Positions 10,408-22,845 are shown, counted from the stretch's first letter. The stretch: DNA of 64,000 bases from Gibbula magus (GCA_936450465.1 OW388291.1:40556869-40620868); one strand, 5' to 3'. Notes: a model not told the origin generated them from the letters alone. Numbers and translations: made by a program.

Positions 10408-11290
10408 CAATACCCTCACCATCGCGCTACCAATATGACCCCTAGTTTATTCCCACCCTTAACCAATACCCTGATACACCCAGTACCCAACACTCTCACC
10501 ATCGCGCTACCAATATGACCCCTAGTTTATTCCCATCCTTAACCAATACCCTGATACACCCAGTACCCAACACCCTCACCATCGCGTTACCAATATGACC
10601 CCAAGTTTATTCCCACCCTTAACCAATACCCTGATACACCCAGTACCCAACACCCTCACCATCGCATTACCAATATGACCCCAAGTTTATTCCCACCCTT
10701 AACCAATACCCTGATACACCCAGTACCCAACACCCTCACCATCGCGTTACCAATATGACCCCAAGTTTATTCCCATCCTTAACCAATACCCTGATACACC
10801 CAGTACCCAACACTCTCACCATCGCGTTACCAATATGACCCCAAGTTTATTCCCACCCTTAACCAATACCCTGATACACCCAGTACCCAACACTCTCACC
10901 ATTGCGCTACCAATATGACCCCAAGTTTATTCCCACCCTTAACCAATACCCTGAGACACCCAGTACCCAACACCCTCACCATCGCGTTACCAATATGACC
11001 CCAAGTTTATTCCCACCCTTAACCAATACCCTAATACACCCAGTACCCAACACCCTCACCATCGCGCTACCAATATGACCCCTAGTTTATTCCCATCCTT
11101 AACCAATACCCTGATACACCCAGTACCCAACACTCTCACCATCGCGTTACCAATATGACCCCAAGTTTATTCCCACCCTTAACCAATACCCTGATACACC
11201 CAGTACCCAACACTCTCACCATTGCGCTACCAATATGACCCCTAGTTTATTCCCACCCTTAACCAATACCCTGATACACTCAGTACCCTC
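10408..11290. repeat. 80-bp satellite, 11 copies
   Basis: The phrase CAATATGACC recurs exactly every 80 bp from 10431 to 11231. Units carry TTTATTCCCACCCTTAACCA, CCTGATACACCCAGTACCC and CTCACCATCGCG, and differ at very few positions (CCTAG/CCAAG, GCGCT/GCGTT). It directly abuts the preceding array and shares the words ACACCC and CAATACC with it. Confidence 0.97.
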
Positions 11291-11299
11291 GATTCACCC

Positions 11300-12890
11300 T
11301 AATCCATTCCCACCAGTCAGCAAAAAGCGTCAAGTCGGCAGACCTAGCTACGAGGAAATCTGCCTACCACTTCATACTATTGGCCTCGTGTTGACTCTGC
11401 TGTTAGGATAAGTTCTTATTTATAGTAGGAAAGTTGCCTGTGTTTATTTTTCCCATGGCAAATTGTTGGTATTTTTTAATAATTGCTGTGTTGATTACGA
11501 GGTTAGGGGTGGGTATAGAAGAGTATCAGGCCGGACGGGGGCGATGAAACAATGCATTGATTATCGACTGTATAACAACAACATGCCTAGTAACGAGACC
11601 ATTCGACCCTTCCACATAGAGTTTGTTATATCATACCATACCTTTCCGTAATAATGCAGTTGTGTCAAGAAATTCAAAACTTTAGTAACACATATTTTAA
11701 TATTTTTATACATTTAGAGTATGAATTTTAGAAACTGTATCTCAAATAAACTGGTGACATTTTTTTTTTTTCAATAAAACTATTTTCTTTTCTAAAGTCT
11801 TTATCACAAGTGTGGTGCAGTTGACTTCACAGAGGACCTACAAAAGTGAGGAGCCATTAAGTACGTTATCTTTATTACTCTACCTTTATATTGTACACAA
11901 AATATTAAAACAAGAAACTTCTTTTTGTACAAAGATGATTGGTTGCATACTTGTTAACAGTGCAGTTCACAAACAAGAAAGACTAGAACTCAAAGGAAGG
12001 GTCTGTACGTGCTATTGTTTCTGGAGACAACAACAAACACCTAGTTGCTTCATGCACAGTTTTATATCCCTGGGTACACTTGGTGGCGCTATCGCTCTGA
12101 TGTTTTGACAAATTAGACATAATTTAGGGCCTTTGTTACAATTCTGTTTATTATATTACATTTGTCATATTCTGGAGATGTCATGTAGCTGAGATACATA
12201 ACGATGTGAATGTGAAAGCTATAAAACCAAATTAGCCGTGAGTTGCAAATATATGTGATTGTACCAAGAATATTAAATAGATCCACTCAGTTTACATAAC
12301 AAAGGAATTAAAAATAAAATATGAATTTTGAACAAGTTTGAACAACATGAAATGTCAATGTTGAATTCATAATTTGATTGAATTGTAATCAAAATATATC
12401 AGACAATGATTGACAGCATGTTATGGATGCTTTTTGATCAAGTTCTTATTAAAACATTTTTCATAATTTTAAGTTCATTCATATCAGACAAGTTGTTATC
12501 AGGTAAAACAAATTTGATTAGAACATTTTAAACATAACGATTAACAATATGATGAAATTCAAAACCAGTCTGCTAACCGCTGAAACTTGTGAAATAAACG
12601 TCGGAATGAAACTAACGTGTATGTAATGGATGATTAAACAAATAACATGGAATTCACACCAGCTAAAATTCTCCTTTCTGTTGTTCAGCGAAATTGCCCT
12701 CATGGTCATTATGCCTACCAGTAGCGTGGACAATTAACGTTTTACCCTGAAATAGTCTATTGTACCTTGTGAACCGAGTTATAGAAATAATACGGCAGTT
12801 GATGTAGCTATGTATGACTTACCCTCGTAAACTGATATAGTCTCTCTAATATTGTTTCTTGGCTCAAGGTTGAAACTCGAGGCTGATATA
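11300..12890. other. AT-rich DNA, no gene supported
   Basis: Frames of 62-98 codons near 11463, 11812 and 12518 show no recognisable domain and no splice-site support. A homopolymer T tract lies at about 11760-11771. No mobile-element ends were found. Confidence 0.4.
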
Positions 12891-13110
12891 GCGTACAGAG
12901 GAAGGGGCGTCATTTTATAATCATCACTGACAATAAGCATATTGTATATGGGATACAATATTTTGAATAATTTTTATTTTTAAAATAAGTTACTATATAA
13001 ATACTATGCCTTCATAACAAGAACAGAGACCTAGAAAGTAACAGTCTGATGACATACAAAGTTAAGGGGTGTGATTTCATTATCATAAACTGACAATAAT
13101 AGTGTTACAT
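12890..13110. repeat. Diverged local duplication
   Basis: The order GTCATTTTATAATCATCACTGACAATAA near 12908 is echoed by TTTCATTATCATAAACTGACAATAA near 13074. AGTAACAGTCTGATG...ATACAAAGTTAA near 13040 is echoed by AATAAGAGACTGATG...ATACAAAGTTAA near 13318. The copies are diverged and flank the palindrome at 13193. Confidence 0.4.
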
Positions 13111-13192
13111 GTGGAGTAAATTATTATAAATAAAAATGTTTGTTCAAGTATTAACTGATTAATATGCCTTTTTAAAATAAATTACAGAAAAT

Positions 13193-13274
13193 AAGAAGAG
13201 AAATATTTATGGATGATCAACTTCTTTATTAACAATAATAAATAAGTTGATCATCCATAAATATTTCTCTTCTT
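13193..13274. repeat. Perfect 31-bp inverted repeat with near-complete palindromic centre
   Basis: Arms 13193-13223 and 13244-13274 are exact reverse complements over 31 bases. After one C/T mismatch, seven more inner pairs form (13225-13231 with 13236-13242), leaving a four-base ACAA loop. The right arm and the bases after it (AAGTTG, ATCCATAAA, then AATGCCTCTCAAAC) resemble the tail of the Penelope-like fragments at 6040 and 38900. The hairpin may therefore derive from an inverted PLE tail junction. Confidence 0.95.
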
Positions 13275-13309
13275 CATCACACCAACTTCTAGAATGCCTC
13301 TCAAACAGT

Positions 13310-14080
13310 TTTTAGAAAATAAGAGACTGATGTTATACAAAGTTAAAAAATGAACTCAAACTTTGTTTGATTTGCTATTCATTTACTTTAATGATTTCAC
13401 ACAACTGATGATAAATCATGTCCATATTGTACACACAGTTTGTATTGCCTGCATGCTTATGTCATGTCAAGATATTTCTCAGTAAACTAGAGGCAAAACT
13501 TTTTTAAACAGCAAAACAGCACTGTTCACTATGGTTATCTAGGTTGTTGAGTCTGTTCACTATCAGTGGATTCAATATTATTTTCCTTGTGAATAGTATC
13601 CATTGAACAATTAACCAAATACAAAAATAGTATAAATTATCTTTATCTTATTTGACATACATGTAATGATATTTCTTGAATAAATACATCTTTATGGTTT
13701 TGATTTAGGATATTTCAACTTTTTATGTTGTGATTCTTATGCTAGACACAGAAAGAAAAGAATAGTGCATTGTTTATCAGAGATGAAATAAAGAAAAGTT
13801 TTCTCTTCAGGTAAATTAAGATATTTCTCTGTAAATAAAAGTCAGTAGTTAACACCTGTATTTTACCTTTAACAGTATATCTCAGCAGGTAAGTGTCAGG
13901 TGTAAATCTCACCTGTATCTCAATCAGCAGGTATACTCCGCTCAGGTATCAACTGCAAAAACTTCATTCACAACAACGCAAAAACGTTTGAATGATCAAA
14001 ACGTCTCAAAGTGCCCAGGTAACTATTCCAATTTGTCTCTTTTTGAAGAAAGTACCAATTAAGTGCAGGTATTGTCCCTC
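13310..14080. other. AT-rich DNA, no gene supported
   Basis: No array or element end was found. CAGGTA words are frequent from 13850 to 14100 but do not form a regular array. Confidence 0.45.
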
Positions 14081-14105
14081 TGTTATCCAGGTAGGTAGGC
14101 AGGTA

Positions 14106-14240
14106 GGTGTTTGTCGGACTCGAAGCGTATTGGGTTACTCGCCTCTCCAAGGATATACAAGTAAGTGTTTGACCCGTCAGGAGCCTTTACCTCATAACTC
14201 AGCGACAGGAATAGCGGCAGGCGGCTCGTGTCGCGGACCG
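14106..14240 (+). other. Possible untranslated first exon with splice donor (weak)
   Basis: A more GC/CpG-rich patch contains a close match to a splice donor, ATACAA|GTAAGTG, at about 14155-14167. CAG-ended acceptor-like words (GGCAG) lie upstream at about 14098-14102. The frame across it ends soon after the donor and shows no domain. It could equally be chance, so this is only a place to look for transcript evidence. Confidence 0.15.
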
Positions 14241-14385
14241 TGGGAAAGTTGTTAACACAAATATTGATATACGAATTACTTGATCACCCAATCAGATATC
14301 TATCGTGGGTTGAAGTCTACATGTGAGACTGCTCAATCGCTCCCGTCGGGTGGAGTCTTCATGAGGGTGGACTTTGTAAACTGAT

Positions 14386-14790
14386 CCTTTAGTTGAAGAA
14401 AGTTAGGTGGACAGGCCTATCCACCCCTTTTATGTACCTCTGTTTATTATCTATATTGATACACAACCGTGTACACATACTTTAATCCTTTAGTTGAATA
14501 AAGTGAACTGGCATATCCACCCTTTAATGTACCTCTGTGTGTATTATCTATATTGATACACAACCGTGTACACGTACCCTAATCCTTTAGTTGAATAAAG
14601 TGAACTGGCATATCCACCCTTTAATGTAACTCTGTGTGTATTATCTATATTGATACACAACCGTGTACACGTACCCTAATCCTTTAGTTGAATAAAGTGG
14701 ACTCGCATATCCACCCTTTAATGTACCTCTGTTTGTATTATCTATATTGATGCACAACCGTAAACAAGTATCCTTATCCTTTTGTTGAAG
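14386..14790. repeat. 97-bp tandem repeat, about 4 copies
   Basis: AATCCTTTAGTTGAATAAAG recurs at 14484, 14581 and 14678 with an exact 97-bp step. Diverged edge copies lie at about 14386 and 14775. Units contain CATATCCACCCTTTAATGTA and TATTGATACACAACCGTGTA. Confidence 0.95.
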
Positions 14791-15124
14791 AATTTATGTT
14801 ACATTTAAAATGTATCTACCCCTTATTGAAGTACCTGTATATTTGTACCTTTGTCTTTAACCACCTACCCCTTATATGCTACCCTATGTACCCTGTACAT
14901 CGACCCCTATATGGTCCACATATTAATTCATATACCCTGTTTGTTTATATCTGTCCCTGTTTTCCAACCTACATATTCATTACCACTAACCGAGTAAAAT
15001 TTTAATATTATTTTCATCCTCCCTTTATAATTTCACCCCACAATATTAGATATCCACCCTTTATCAGTTCCAACCTTTCCATGCATCCTGTCCAAATTTC
15101 CTCACTCTCAACTAAAAATGCACT

Positions 15125-15175
15125 CCTCTCTCTCTCTCTCTCCCCATCTCCCCATCTCCCCATCTCCCTAGTTTT
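15125..15175. repeat. Pyrimidine tract (TC)n / CCCCATCT repeat
   Basis: A (CT)n run is followed by several CCCCATCT units. A related CCCCCTCT tract follows about 165 bp later. Confidence 0.9.
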
Positions 15176-15332
15176 ACACTCAGTATTTATTCTGAAAATA
15201 TCACCATTTTATTAAATAGTGAAAAGGAGACTGTAAGAAATGGAATTTTCATTTCATTTTCTATAACAAAAAGGCTCCTTTTCAATTTTTTTATTATTTT
15301 ATTTTATTTTTTTTAGAGTCTAAGTGTTAGAC

Positions 15333-15391
15333 TACATCTCCCCCTCTCCCCCTCTCCCCCTCTCCCCCTTCCCTCTCTCTCCCTCCCTCCT
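15333..15391. repeat. (CCCCCTCT)n pyrimidine tract
   Basis: Several CCCCCTCT units grade into CCCTCCCTCC. The complementary strand is G-rich. Confidence 0.9.
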
Positions 15392-15657
15392 GCTACTACC
15401 AGATTATCTGTGCATATAACCTCCTAATCTTAACTTATTGACAACTTCAAAGTACCTTATTTATTGAATTGACAGATTCCTAAAAGTAATTAAGTTTACC
15501 AGACTGCCCGAAGCCTGTTGAGTTGTATCCTGCAGTGTATCCCTATCAAGCCTGTTGATATATCAATCCACTCCGCTCTCATTAATCTTAGTCAACCAAC
15601 GTAAAAAATTAATTTTGTAGAATTTTCCCAGGCTTACGACGACTATTTTTTTAGAGG

Positions 15658-15780
15658 ATGGCCGGAGGTGACAAGAGATGTCATATAAAGCCTGTCCTTG
15701 TTGCCACGATGAGTTGCGAGACAAGTATAGCGATGATTAGCCGAGCAAGAAATCTTCGGAGCGTGTTTATTGTGCAATAA
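15658..15780 (+). CDS. Small ORF, 40 codons, unrecognised (weak)
   Basis: An ATG in the context GAGGATGG opens a 40-codon frame ending in TAA. It begins MAGGDKRCHIKP and contains two further Met residues. It lies in a short island more GC-rich than its surroundings, and codon use looks less AT-biased than in chance frames nearby. I recognise no domain, no signal peptide and no splice sites that clearly continue it. It could be a small exon or an accidental frame. Confidence 0.15.
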   Translation: MAGGDKRCHIKPVLVATMSCETSIAMISRARNLRSVFIVQ

Positions 15781-15789
15781 GCTCATCTG

Positions 15790-16200
15790 AGTCCTCTCTG
15801 TCTCCTGGGGTGTTGGGGAGATGACTTTATTGTACTTAAAATTGTGAAAACTAACAGCTGTTATGCATGATCAAATAAGATGCAGCCCTCTAACCCTGTA
15901 AGTGTGTAACAAACAGAACATGAAAATCTATCTTGTTGCTTCTTGTTATAGAGTGGTTTAAATCAGTTTTATATAACAAGTTTTATCAAAATAAGTTTTC
16001 CATTATTCTCCTTTTACTTTTGATTTAAAAAATGACATGAAAATTGTTCATGTTGATACTTGTTAAGATTACACTTTGTTCATGTCAAAACAAGTTTTTG
16101 CAAATAAATGTTCTGTTTTTCCTTTCTTATAATGCTTATTATAAGAACACGATGCTCATTTATATTAAAGTTCAGCTTATTAGACCTGCTTATCACATGA
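15790..16200. other. AT-rich DNA, no feature seen
   Basis: Nothing supportable apart from AT-rich unique sequence. Confidence 0.5.
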
Positions 16201-16204
16201 AATG

Positions 16205-16690
16205 TTGTCTTTCTATTCATCCGTTTGTCCAGAAACCTGTCTTTGCTTGTTCAACTTCTTCTCAAGAACCATTGACTGAGAGAGCTGAAATCTTGTGTAC
16301 AGACACCTTGACCAATGGGGATTATTTATTTTATGTTTTGTAAATGCCAAAGGGGACACAACCTAAAAACCTTCTTTTGTCATTATCAAATACAAAATGT
16401 CACACTGTTAATACCTATTCTCATCTTCCTCTGTTGCACGAAAAGCCTTTAAACAGCTGAAAGTTTGTGTGCAGACTCTTTAGCCAATGGAGATGATAAA
16501 CTAAAGATTTGATGGTTCTGTGTCCCGTATAAGGGTCACAGGAACCAAACCTTTGACACCTATTTTATATTTTTCTCTAGAACTAAAAACCTTGACAAGC
16601 TGAAACATTGTACAACTCCTAGGACAAAGGGGATGATAAGTTGTAGATTTTGTGAGTCTGACGGCACTATGTGGCCTATCGCTCTATTGT
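16205..16690. repeat. Three diverged modules of a dispersed repeat
   Basis: Three successive modules share the order: TCAAGAACC or similar, AGCTGAAA, TGT(G/A)CAGAC, CAATGG-GAT(T/G)AT, TTTTGTGAGTCTG-like. The first starts near 16250, the second near 16445, the third near 16580. The wording resembles the part that follows the AGCTCATC-headed repeats at 18255 and 35058. The class is unknown. Confidence 0.4.
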
Positions 16691-16699
16691 TTTTACATG

Positions 16700-17880
16700 T
16701 TTATGCATGATATCTCTCTGTGTGTTAAAAATCTAACTACATGTGTCTAAAAGTCCAGAAATAAGTTGACAAAAACAACAATGTCAGTGAATGAATGAAA
16801 TTTCGGAAATGTTCACTTGTAAACTAGTGTATTTTTATCTTATAGCTACCAACTGATTGAGGTCATTTATTTATTTTTATTACTTAAATATTTATCTACA
16901 GTTTCAGAAGGGTGTATATTAATCTTGGCTGTATATAAAACGTCTGATATTAGTGTGAATGGAAAAATGATTGCCTTTTGCACTTTGAACAACAAAGGTT
17001 CTAATCATAATGATGATATCAGTATAATAGTTTATACTGTCCAAAACATGTATTGTTTCAGGAAGTTCATTGAAATTCATGAGGACCGTGTCGCACCGGG
17101 GTCAGACCCTGACTTGTTTACTAAACCATACAACTGACAAATAATTACCTGATAATAATAACTACACAATGGTCATGTATTGGTTAGTCTAACAGTGAAT
17201 AACTTACTAAGGGAACACAAGTTGTCACAAGGCAATGTCTAGTTTCATCAATCTTCCTTGGTTGTAAGGGTAAACTCAGCCTTCTTGTAGTAGTGTATGA
17301 AACAATGAATGTCCGACGGCCTTTATTAACAATCGATGATATTTGGTCTCGACTAGAAACCCTTTTGTAAGTTATCGTCTTATTTTGCTATAAAAAATGT
17401 TTTAATTATACTTTTGGCTGGATGTGTTTTAGGCTTATTTCAAACATTGCTTATGGATAAATTAATGAGCTAATGTAACCTAAGCCTAAAATGTATTCAG
17501 CCCCTTTGGATTCACCACTTATTAGCCTATTTTAATTACAATATTTAGCTAATATCAACTTAGCCTAAAATGAATTATAACAGGACATTATCGATTAGTC
17601 AAATGATAAATCATTTGTTATTTTGTAGATATTCTGTCAATGTATGTGTTTTATCATTTAAAAGTTAAAATTAGTAAGAATGCAGCATGTTTTTCATTTC
17701 ACAAACAAACATGATGGCGGATACTGCTATTAAAATTAATTTTAAGTTCAACTCTAGACCAGTATACAAATTTCTTTCTAAAAATTAATTCAACTTTAAA
17801 AACTATAATGTATTGTTTTGTCTAATAATGAAGGTTGAATATTCATTTATTTTTATCTTTATATCTGTATTTCTTCTTCA
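16700..17880. other. AT-rich DNA, no gene supported
   Basis: A 70-codon frame near 16925-17137 shows no recognisable domain. No element ends were found. Confidence 0.4.
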
Positions 17881-17888
17881 ACTCATCA

Positions 17889-18194
17889 GGGGCGGGATAG
17901 CGCAGTGGTTAGCGCATTCAGCTTCGGATCAAGGTCTGGGTTCAAATCCTGTTACGGGCACGTCAACTTTGTCTGCAGTAGAGAACTGTTCTACACGCAG
18001 TAAGGTTTGGGTGCATGGCTACACTGAATTTCAGCGTAGTACCACCCATGGTTTGCTAGTTCCAGCCAATGCTTACACGTTTCACCGCCATATAGCCACA
18101 TGGTGTTGCAGACTTTCTCCCTGCCATAATATAAGTGAAACACTCTTAAACACGGTGTTAGGCCCCAACTCACTTCACCTCACCTCACCTCATT
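17889..18194 (+). mobile_element. tRNA-derived SINE, full-length-like
   Basis: The head has a good internal Pol III promoter: box A from 17898 (TAGCGCAGTGG, perfect GCGC/GCGC D-stem) and box B GGTTCAAATCC at 17939-17949. The anticodon-loop-like CTTCGGA is compatible with a tRNA-Arg ancestor, though the anticodon stem is poor. The body contains GGTTTGCTAGTTCCAGCCAA and TGCAGACTTTCTCCCTGCCA, and the 3' end is a (CACCT)n tract then A-rich. Its body recurs at 49267-49345 (+) and 50125-50800 (-), so it is a repeat family, not a tRNA gene. Frames within it are not coding. Confidence 0.85.
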
Positions 18195-18196
18195 AA

Positions 18197-18249
18197 AAAA
18201 AGAGACAGACAGACAGAGAGAGAGAGAGACAGAGACAGAGAGAGAGAAT
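18197..18249. repeat. (AGAC/AGAG)n microsatellite at SINE tail
   Basis: A purine-rich ACAG/AGAG run directly follows the SINE tail, a common place for microsatellite growth. Confidence 0.9.
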
Positions 18250-18254
18250 TGGTT

Positions 18255-18489
18255 TCAGAGAAGAAGTCGTTAAAAGGTTTTAGGGAAACTGCCTGCCACG
18301 CCCATATTTGAAGGGGGTAGACATAAAATGTAAAAAATAAGATTCCCTAGGTGCAAGGTACCTCCCCACAAAATTTCAGCTTTGGGGGTGTAGCGGTCCT
18401 GGAGGAGAAGTTGAAAATGCCAAACGTTTACGGACGACACCAGACGGACGACGGCCCATGCCATAAGCCCATCTGGCCTGATGAGCTAA
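18255..18489 (-). repeat. Dispersed repeat headed by AGCTCATC...GGC..GATGGGCTTATGGCATG
   Basis: On the minus strand the segment begins TTAGCTCATCAGGCCAGATG and GGCTTATGGCATGG, then GTCGTCCGTC words, then CAACTTCTCCTCCAGGACCG, a CCCCAAAGCTGAAATTTTGTG block and CTTCTTCTCTGAAACC. A related copy on the plus strand at 35058-35292 keeps the same order. I believe this type of repeat is widespread in molluscs, but that is recollection, not a search. Confidence 0.6.
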
Positions 18490-18494
18490 AAATC

Positions 18495-20640
18495 AAGATA
18501 TTTTGAAAACCTTACTTCATATTAGCTATCACTTTTAAATATACCTGTCGATATCAATAGCAATATTTCACCTGCCTCAGGGATGAGGCATCTATTTATC
18601 TTCATGATATACACTGAATACCTGTATGCCTGTTCAGTCCACATGACTAGATCGGAGAAATGCTAATTGTAAACAGCAGGTCTCTACCTACATGTTAATT
18701 TAAGTAAGTAATGATACCAAGGTGTCGAGACGATGGGTAAAGTGTCAACATATCGTTCCCATACCTCCACATGGTAATTATGCTCGTACCTGTACTGTAG
18801 CAATTATGCTCTTGACAATGTTAACGAGGCGGATTGTGCACCTCACCTGTTGAAGATGCACAGGTAATGTAAGGTCAGGTAGGAGAGTGACGAGTCGTGA
18901 ATGAAGCGTCGCAGTGGTGTAATGCTCGGTAAACACGCATAGTGTGTAGGAAAACATCCATACAATTCATGTTGATGCACTGCCTCCTAATATAACTCAC
19001 TAGCCTCTGATAACAAGACTAAAATCATCACATTCAAAATCACTCACCTGTTTATTTGACTTGGTGAACAGAATAGAGTCAAATTAATTATGTGGCTATT
19101 GTGATTATGTTTGCAGTCATAGTTTTTCTGTTATTTCTCACGCATAGACTTGTGCATGGTGTCACAGTGTGCGGTCCCCCACATTTCGTATAAAGTTTAA
19201 TACACTTTCATGTAAAAGAAGTATAATGTTTTCAGTATTTAAATTTTATTCAGAAATTATTTGATTCTCCACAGACAAAATCCTCACACCTGTTCATCCA
19301 ATAATTTAACTTGAAATAGATTGTTATGATTAGAAATGTAGGAGGAAAGCCTGCAAAGCCTTGTAGCCCTGCATTTCATGTAAAACCTGAGGACTGCTAG
19401 AACTAATCAGCCATATTTCAGACATTTATTGGAAGGTGTAGCCTTAAAAAACAACTAGTCATATTTTTGTTGTGTTTATTTATATTAATTTTGTATTTTC
19501 TTAAATTTCTCTAATTGTTTTCTGTGTTTATTATATAAAATGTTAATCACGGTTAGCAGTGTTTTCCTTGATATCTTTATATTGAAAGTTAACATGAAAT
19601 ACACGGGTTGTTTCTGTCTTGTATTCATTTTACTCATTTTCATTTCTATCTGCTACATCTATATGCATTGCCCACTACTGTGTTCCCTGTATGTATATTA
19701 CTGATTTACAGCTGCACAAGTCTCCCTCAATCCTGGCTTCCTTTGATATGTGCATAGATTAGATACTTCCAGTCAATGTGACAATACCCCATGATTTAGG
19801 AGCAGGGAAATAGACAATTTTGTCAGGAAGTCAGAGGGTTAAACTCCTATTGCTTGATAGTGGATTTCAATTATCTTTGTCTATGTCAATCATATCCTCA
19901 AGGCTGTCTCACTGGGTGAGCTATGTCTCATACAGGCTGGAGAATGTCTCATACAGGAATTTAATACACAGATCAAGGGAACATGGCAAGTACTTCAGTG
20001 TCAAGATGCAAGTCTGAGATTTGCTTAACGATAATCAACAGTGCACTGCCAATAGGGTACCTTTCTCCTCATATATACACATGAAAATTAACTATGTTGA
20101 AAGTTATTATTATTATTATTATGAGTCAGTACATTCATCAGTTAACTCTTTCACGTATTCGCTTATAAATGTGAACCTTAGTGCAAATTTATCAAATATA
20201 TATTTGACCTCATCGATATAACACATTTCTTTGTTATCAATTCCTGACAGATAGGTTTCATTGCAAACCATAGTGCATGTTTCATTCAGACTTTCTTCCT
20301 ATAGCAAAGCTCAAAAAATCTTTGATAGTGAAATAAGAGGGTTAAGGTTATAAGAGCCATACCTATCAGCAAGCCAGACCAATTAAGTCCAATAAACCTG
20401 ACAAACATTCTGTAATTGGCAGAGTTGATTAATCACGAGGTGGAGAACATCCAGAAACTATTCTTGTCCTGTTCGGTGGGTCTGTGGCTGAAGAGCTTCG
20501 TGTGGTCTCGTAGGAGCTAGGGCCCTTTGAGAATCTGAAGATTTATCTTTGTAGATTTATCTGAGTAGATTTACTGGAGAGTCCACATCACTATCTCTAC
20601 TTCACACGACTAATTACTGGCGTAGTGAGAGAATGACATC
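18495..20640. other. AT-rich DNA, no gene supported
   Basis: No arrays beyond a short (ATT)n near 20107-20121. Frames near 19820 and 20021 have no recognisable domain. Confidence 0.4.
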
Positions 20641-20644
20641 ATAG

Positions 20645-21110
20645 ATACAAGTTGGTACATGGCCACCCACCTAGACGGACAGTTGGACAGACAGACACAT
20701 GGATGCATGGCCACACACACCTGTCAGATGGACTGACAGATGGATACAAATGGATGTTTCTAAAGACACAGACCAACTGGGAGACAAATGGACAGACATG
20801 GACCAAGACAAATGGAAAGACAAGACCAAGACAAATGGACAGACATGACCAAGACAAATGGACAGACACACACCAAGACACAAATGGACATGGACCAAGA
20901 CAAATGGACAGACAAGACCAAGACAATTGGACAAACACAGACCAAGATAAATGGACAAACATAGACCAAGACACAAATGGACAGACAAGACCAGGATAAA
21001 TTGACAGACATGGACCAAGATGCAAATGGACCGACAGAACAAAACATGGATGGACATTCAGATATATTGATGGATAAATTACAAGTAGATGGAAAGACAA
21101 ATAGATGAAA
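20645..21110. repeat. About 22-bp minisatellite, degenerate
   Basis: Units of the form GACCAAGACAAATGGACAGA recur with period near 22 (variants 24-26 bp). They are best preserved from 20790 to 21050 and fade on both sides. The minus-strand frames of 115-163 codons (LSWSCLSICLGP and similar) are products of the repeat. Confidence 0.9.
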
Positions 21111-21114
21111 AAAA

Positions 21115-21595
21115 TATCTATCAACTGCAAGACACGAAATTATAAATAGATGGATTGTTAGTCTCTGTTGAACCTGATTTATATATTTACTTACTTGAAT
21201 GAAGAATGATGATTTTATTAAAAATAAATTCATTCATTCATTTATGCATATATATGATGTCAACTGCCACCAGTAAATCCATTGCTGTACCATGTAAATA
21301 CATCAGCATCTACTTAACCTTATCAAATCTCCTGCCGACCTTTCATCCCTGACAGCGACCTATCTAGCCATTAAGTTGTCATTTAGTGAGAGAGTGCTAC
21401 ACTTCTTGAAGTCCTGTCTCTGTAGAAACAGACATCATGTTATGTGCTTGAACCTTTTAGTTTATTTCAATTCTTAACAGTTGATGAAACTCATACAATC
21501 AACATGAATCCCTTTAAGATCTGACCTGAACTGATTCAGGAGTCATTATATAATTTAATGTGTGTCAGGTTACTTCTCTTCTCCATATAGTGGCT
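21115..21595. other. AT-rich DNA, no feature seen
   Basis: Nothing supportable beyond a short (ATTC)n near 21225-21242. Confidence 0.5.
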
Positions 21596-21597
21596 CA

Positions 21598-22575
21598 GTG
21601 TATCAATTTTCTGCCTAACTCTCTATAGATTACCCATAAAGCATTACACTAATTCTCCATCAATTACCCATCTACCATCACACTAACTCTCTATCAATAA
21701 TCCTTATACCATCACACTAACTCTCTATCAATAATCCTTATACCATCACACTAACTCTCTATCAATAATCCTTATACCATCACACTAACTCTCTATCAAT
21801 AATCCATCTACCATCACACTAACTATCTATCAATAATCCTTATACCATCACACTAACTCTCTATCAATAATCCATCTACCATCACACTAATTCTCTATCA
21901 ATAATCCTTATACCATCACACTAACTCTCTATCAATAATCCTTATACCATCACACTAACTCTCTATCAATAATCCTTATACCATCACACTAACTCTCTAT
22001 CAATAATCCTTATACCATCACACTAACTCTCTATCAATAATCCTTATACCATCACACTAACTCTCTATCAATAATCCTTATACCATCACACTAACTCTCT
22101 ATCAATAATCCTTATACCATCACACTAACTCTCTATCAATAATCCATCTACCATCACACTAACTCTCTATCAATAATCCTTATACCATCACACTAACTCT
22201 CTATCAATAATCCTTATACCATCACACTAACTCTCTATCATTGATTACCCGTCTATTGTCACACTATCTCTATCGATTACCCATCTACCATCACACTAAC
22301 TCTCTATCAATAATCCTTATACCATCACACTAACTCTCTATCAATAATCCTTATACCATCACACTAACTCTCTATCATTGATTACCCGTCTATTGTCACA
22401 CTATCTCTATCGATTACCCATCTACCATCACACTAACTCTATCGATTACCCGTCTATTGTCACACTAACTCTCTATCGATTACCCGTCTACTGTCACACT
22501 AACTCTCTATCGATTACCCATCTACCATCACACTATCTCTATCGATTACCCATCTATCATCACATTAACCCTATG
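21598..22575. repeat. 34-bp minisatellite with two unit types
   Basis: Most units read CTCTCTATCAATAATCCTTA then TACCATCACACTAA (34 bp). A second type has GATTACCCGTCTATTGTCAC. The first type is nearly uniform from about 21680 to 22230, and the second dominates from 22240 onward. A block holding the second type and the return to the first is duplicated (about 22234-22290 and 22370-22425). Confidence 0.95.
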
Positions 22576-22579
22576 AAGA

Positions 22580-22845
22580 GCATTTCAATACTTATTTGAA
22601 CTGTGTTAATTCACATTTCTGATATGACCTTTGAGAAGGCAGGCCTAAACAATTTGGTATTACCACAGTTGCTCATGTGAAGATGTCTCTATAGTTCAGA
22701 GACATTAACTTCTTTGACAGGCATTAACTTTCAACTATATTTTACATGTGTGTTTTTTAAAGTATCTAGATGCCTTGTTATCTATCAGAGAAATATGGTA
22801 ACAAAAGTTTACAATAAATTCAAACCAAATCAAAATAAATAAATT
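22580..22845. other. AT-rich DNA, no feature seen
   Basis: Nothing supportable. Confidence 0.5.

Noticed and set aside
9288..10445. Frames of 86-187 codons (HPHKYDSTPNTS type)
   Set aside because: Products of the 36/41-bp minisatellite; several overlap in different frames.
17889..17961. Functional tRNA-Arg gene
   Set aside because: The anticodon stem is poor, and the body and tail recur elsewhere, identifying a SINE.
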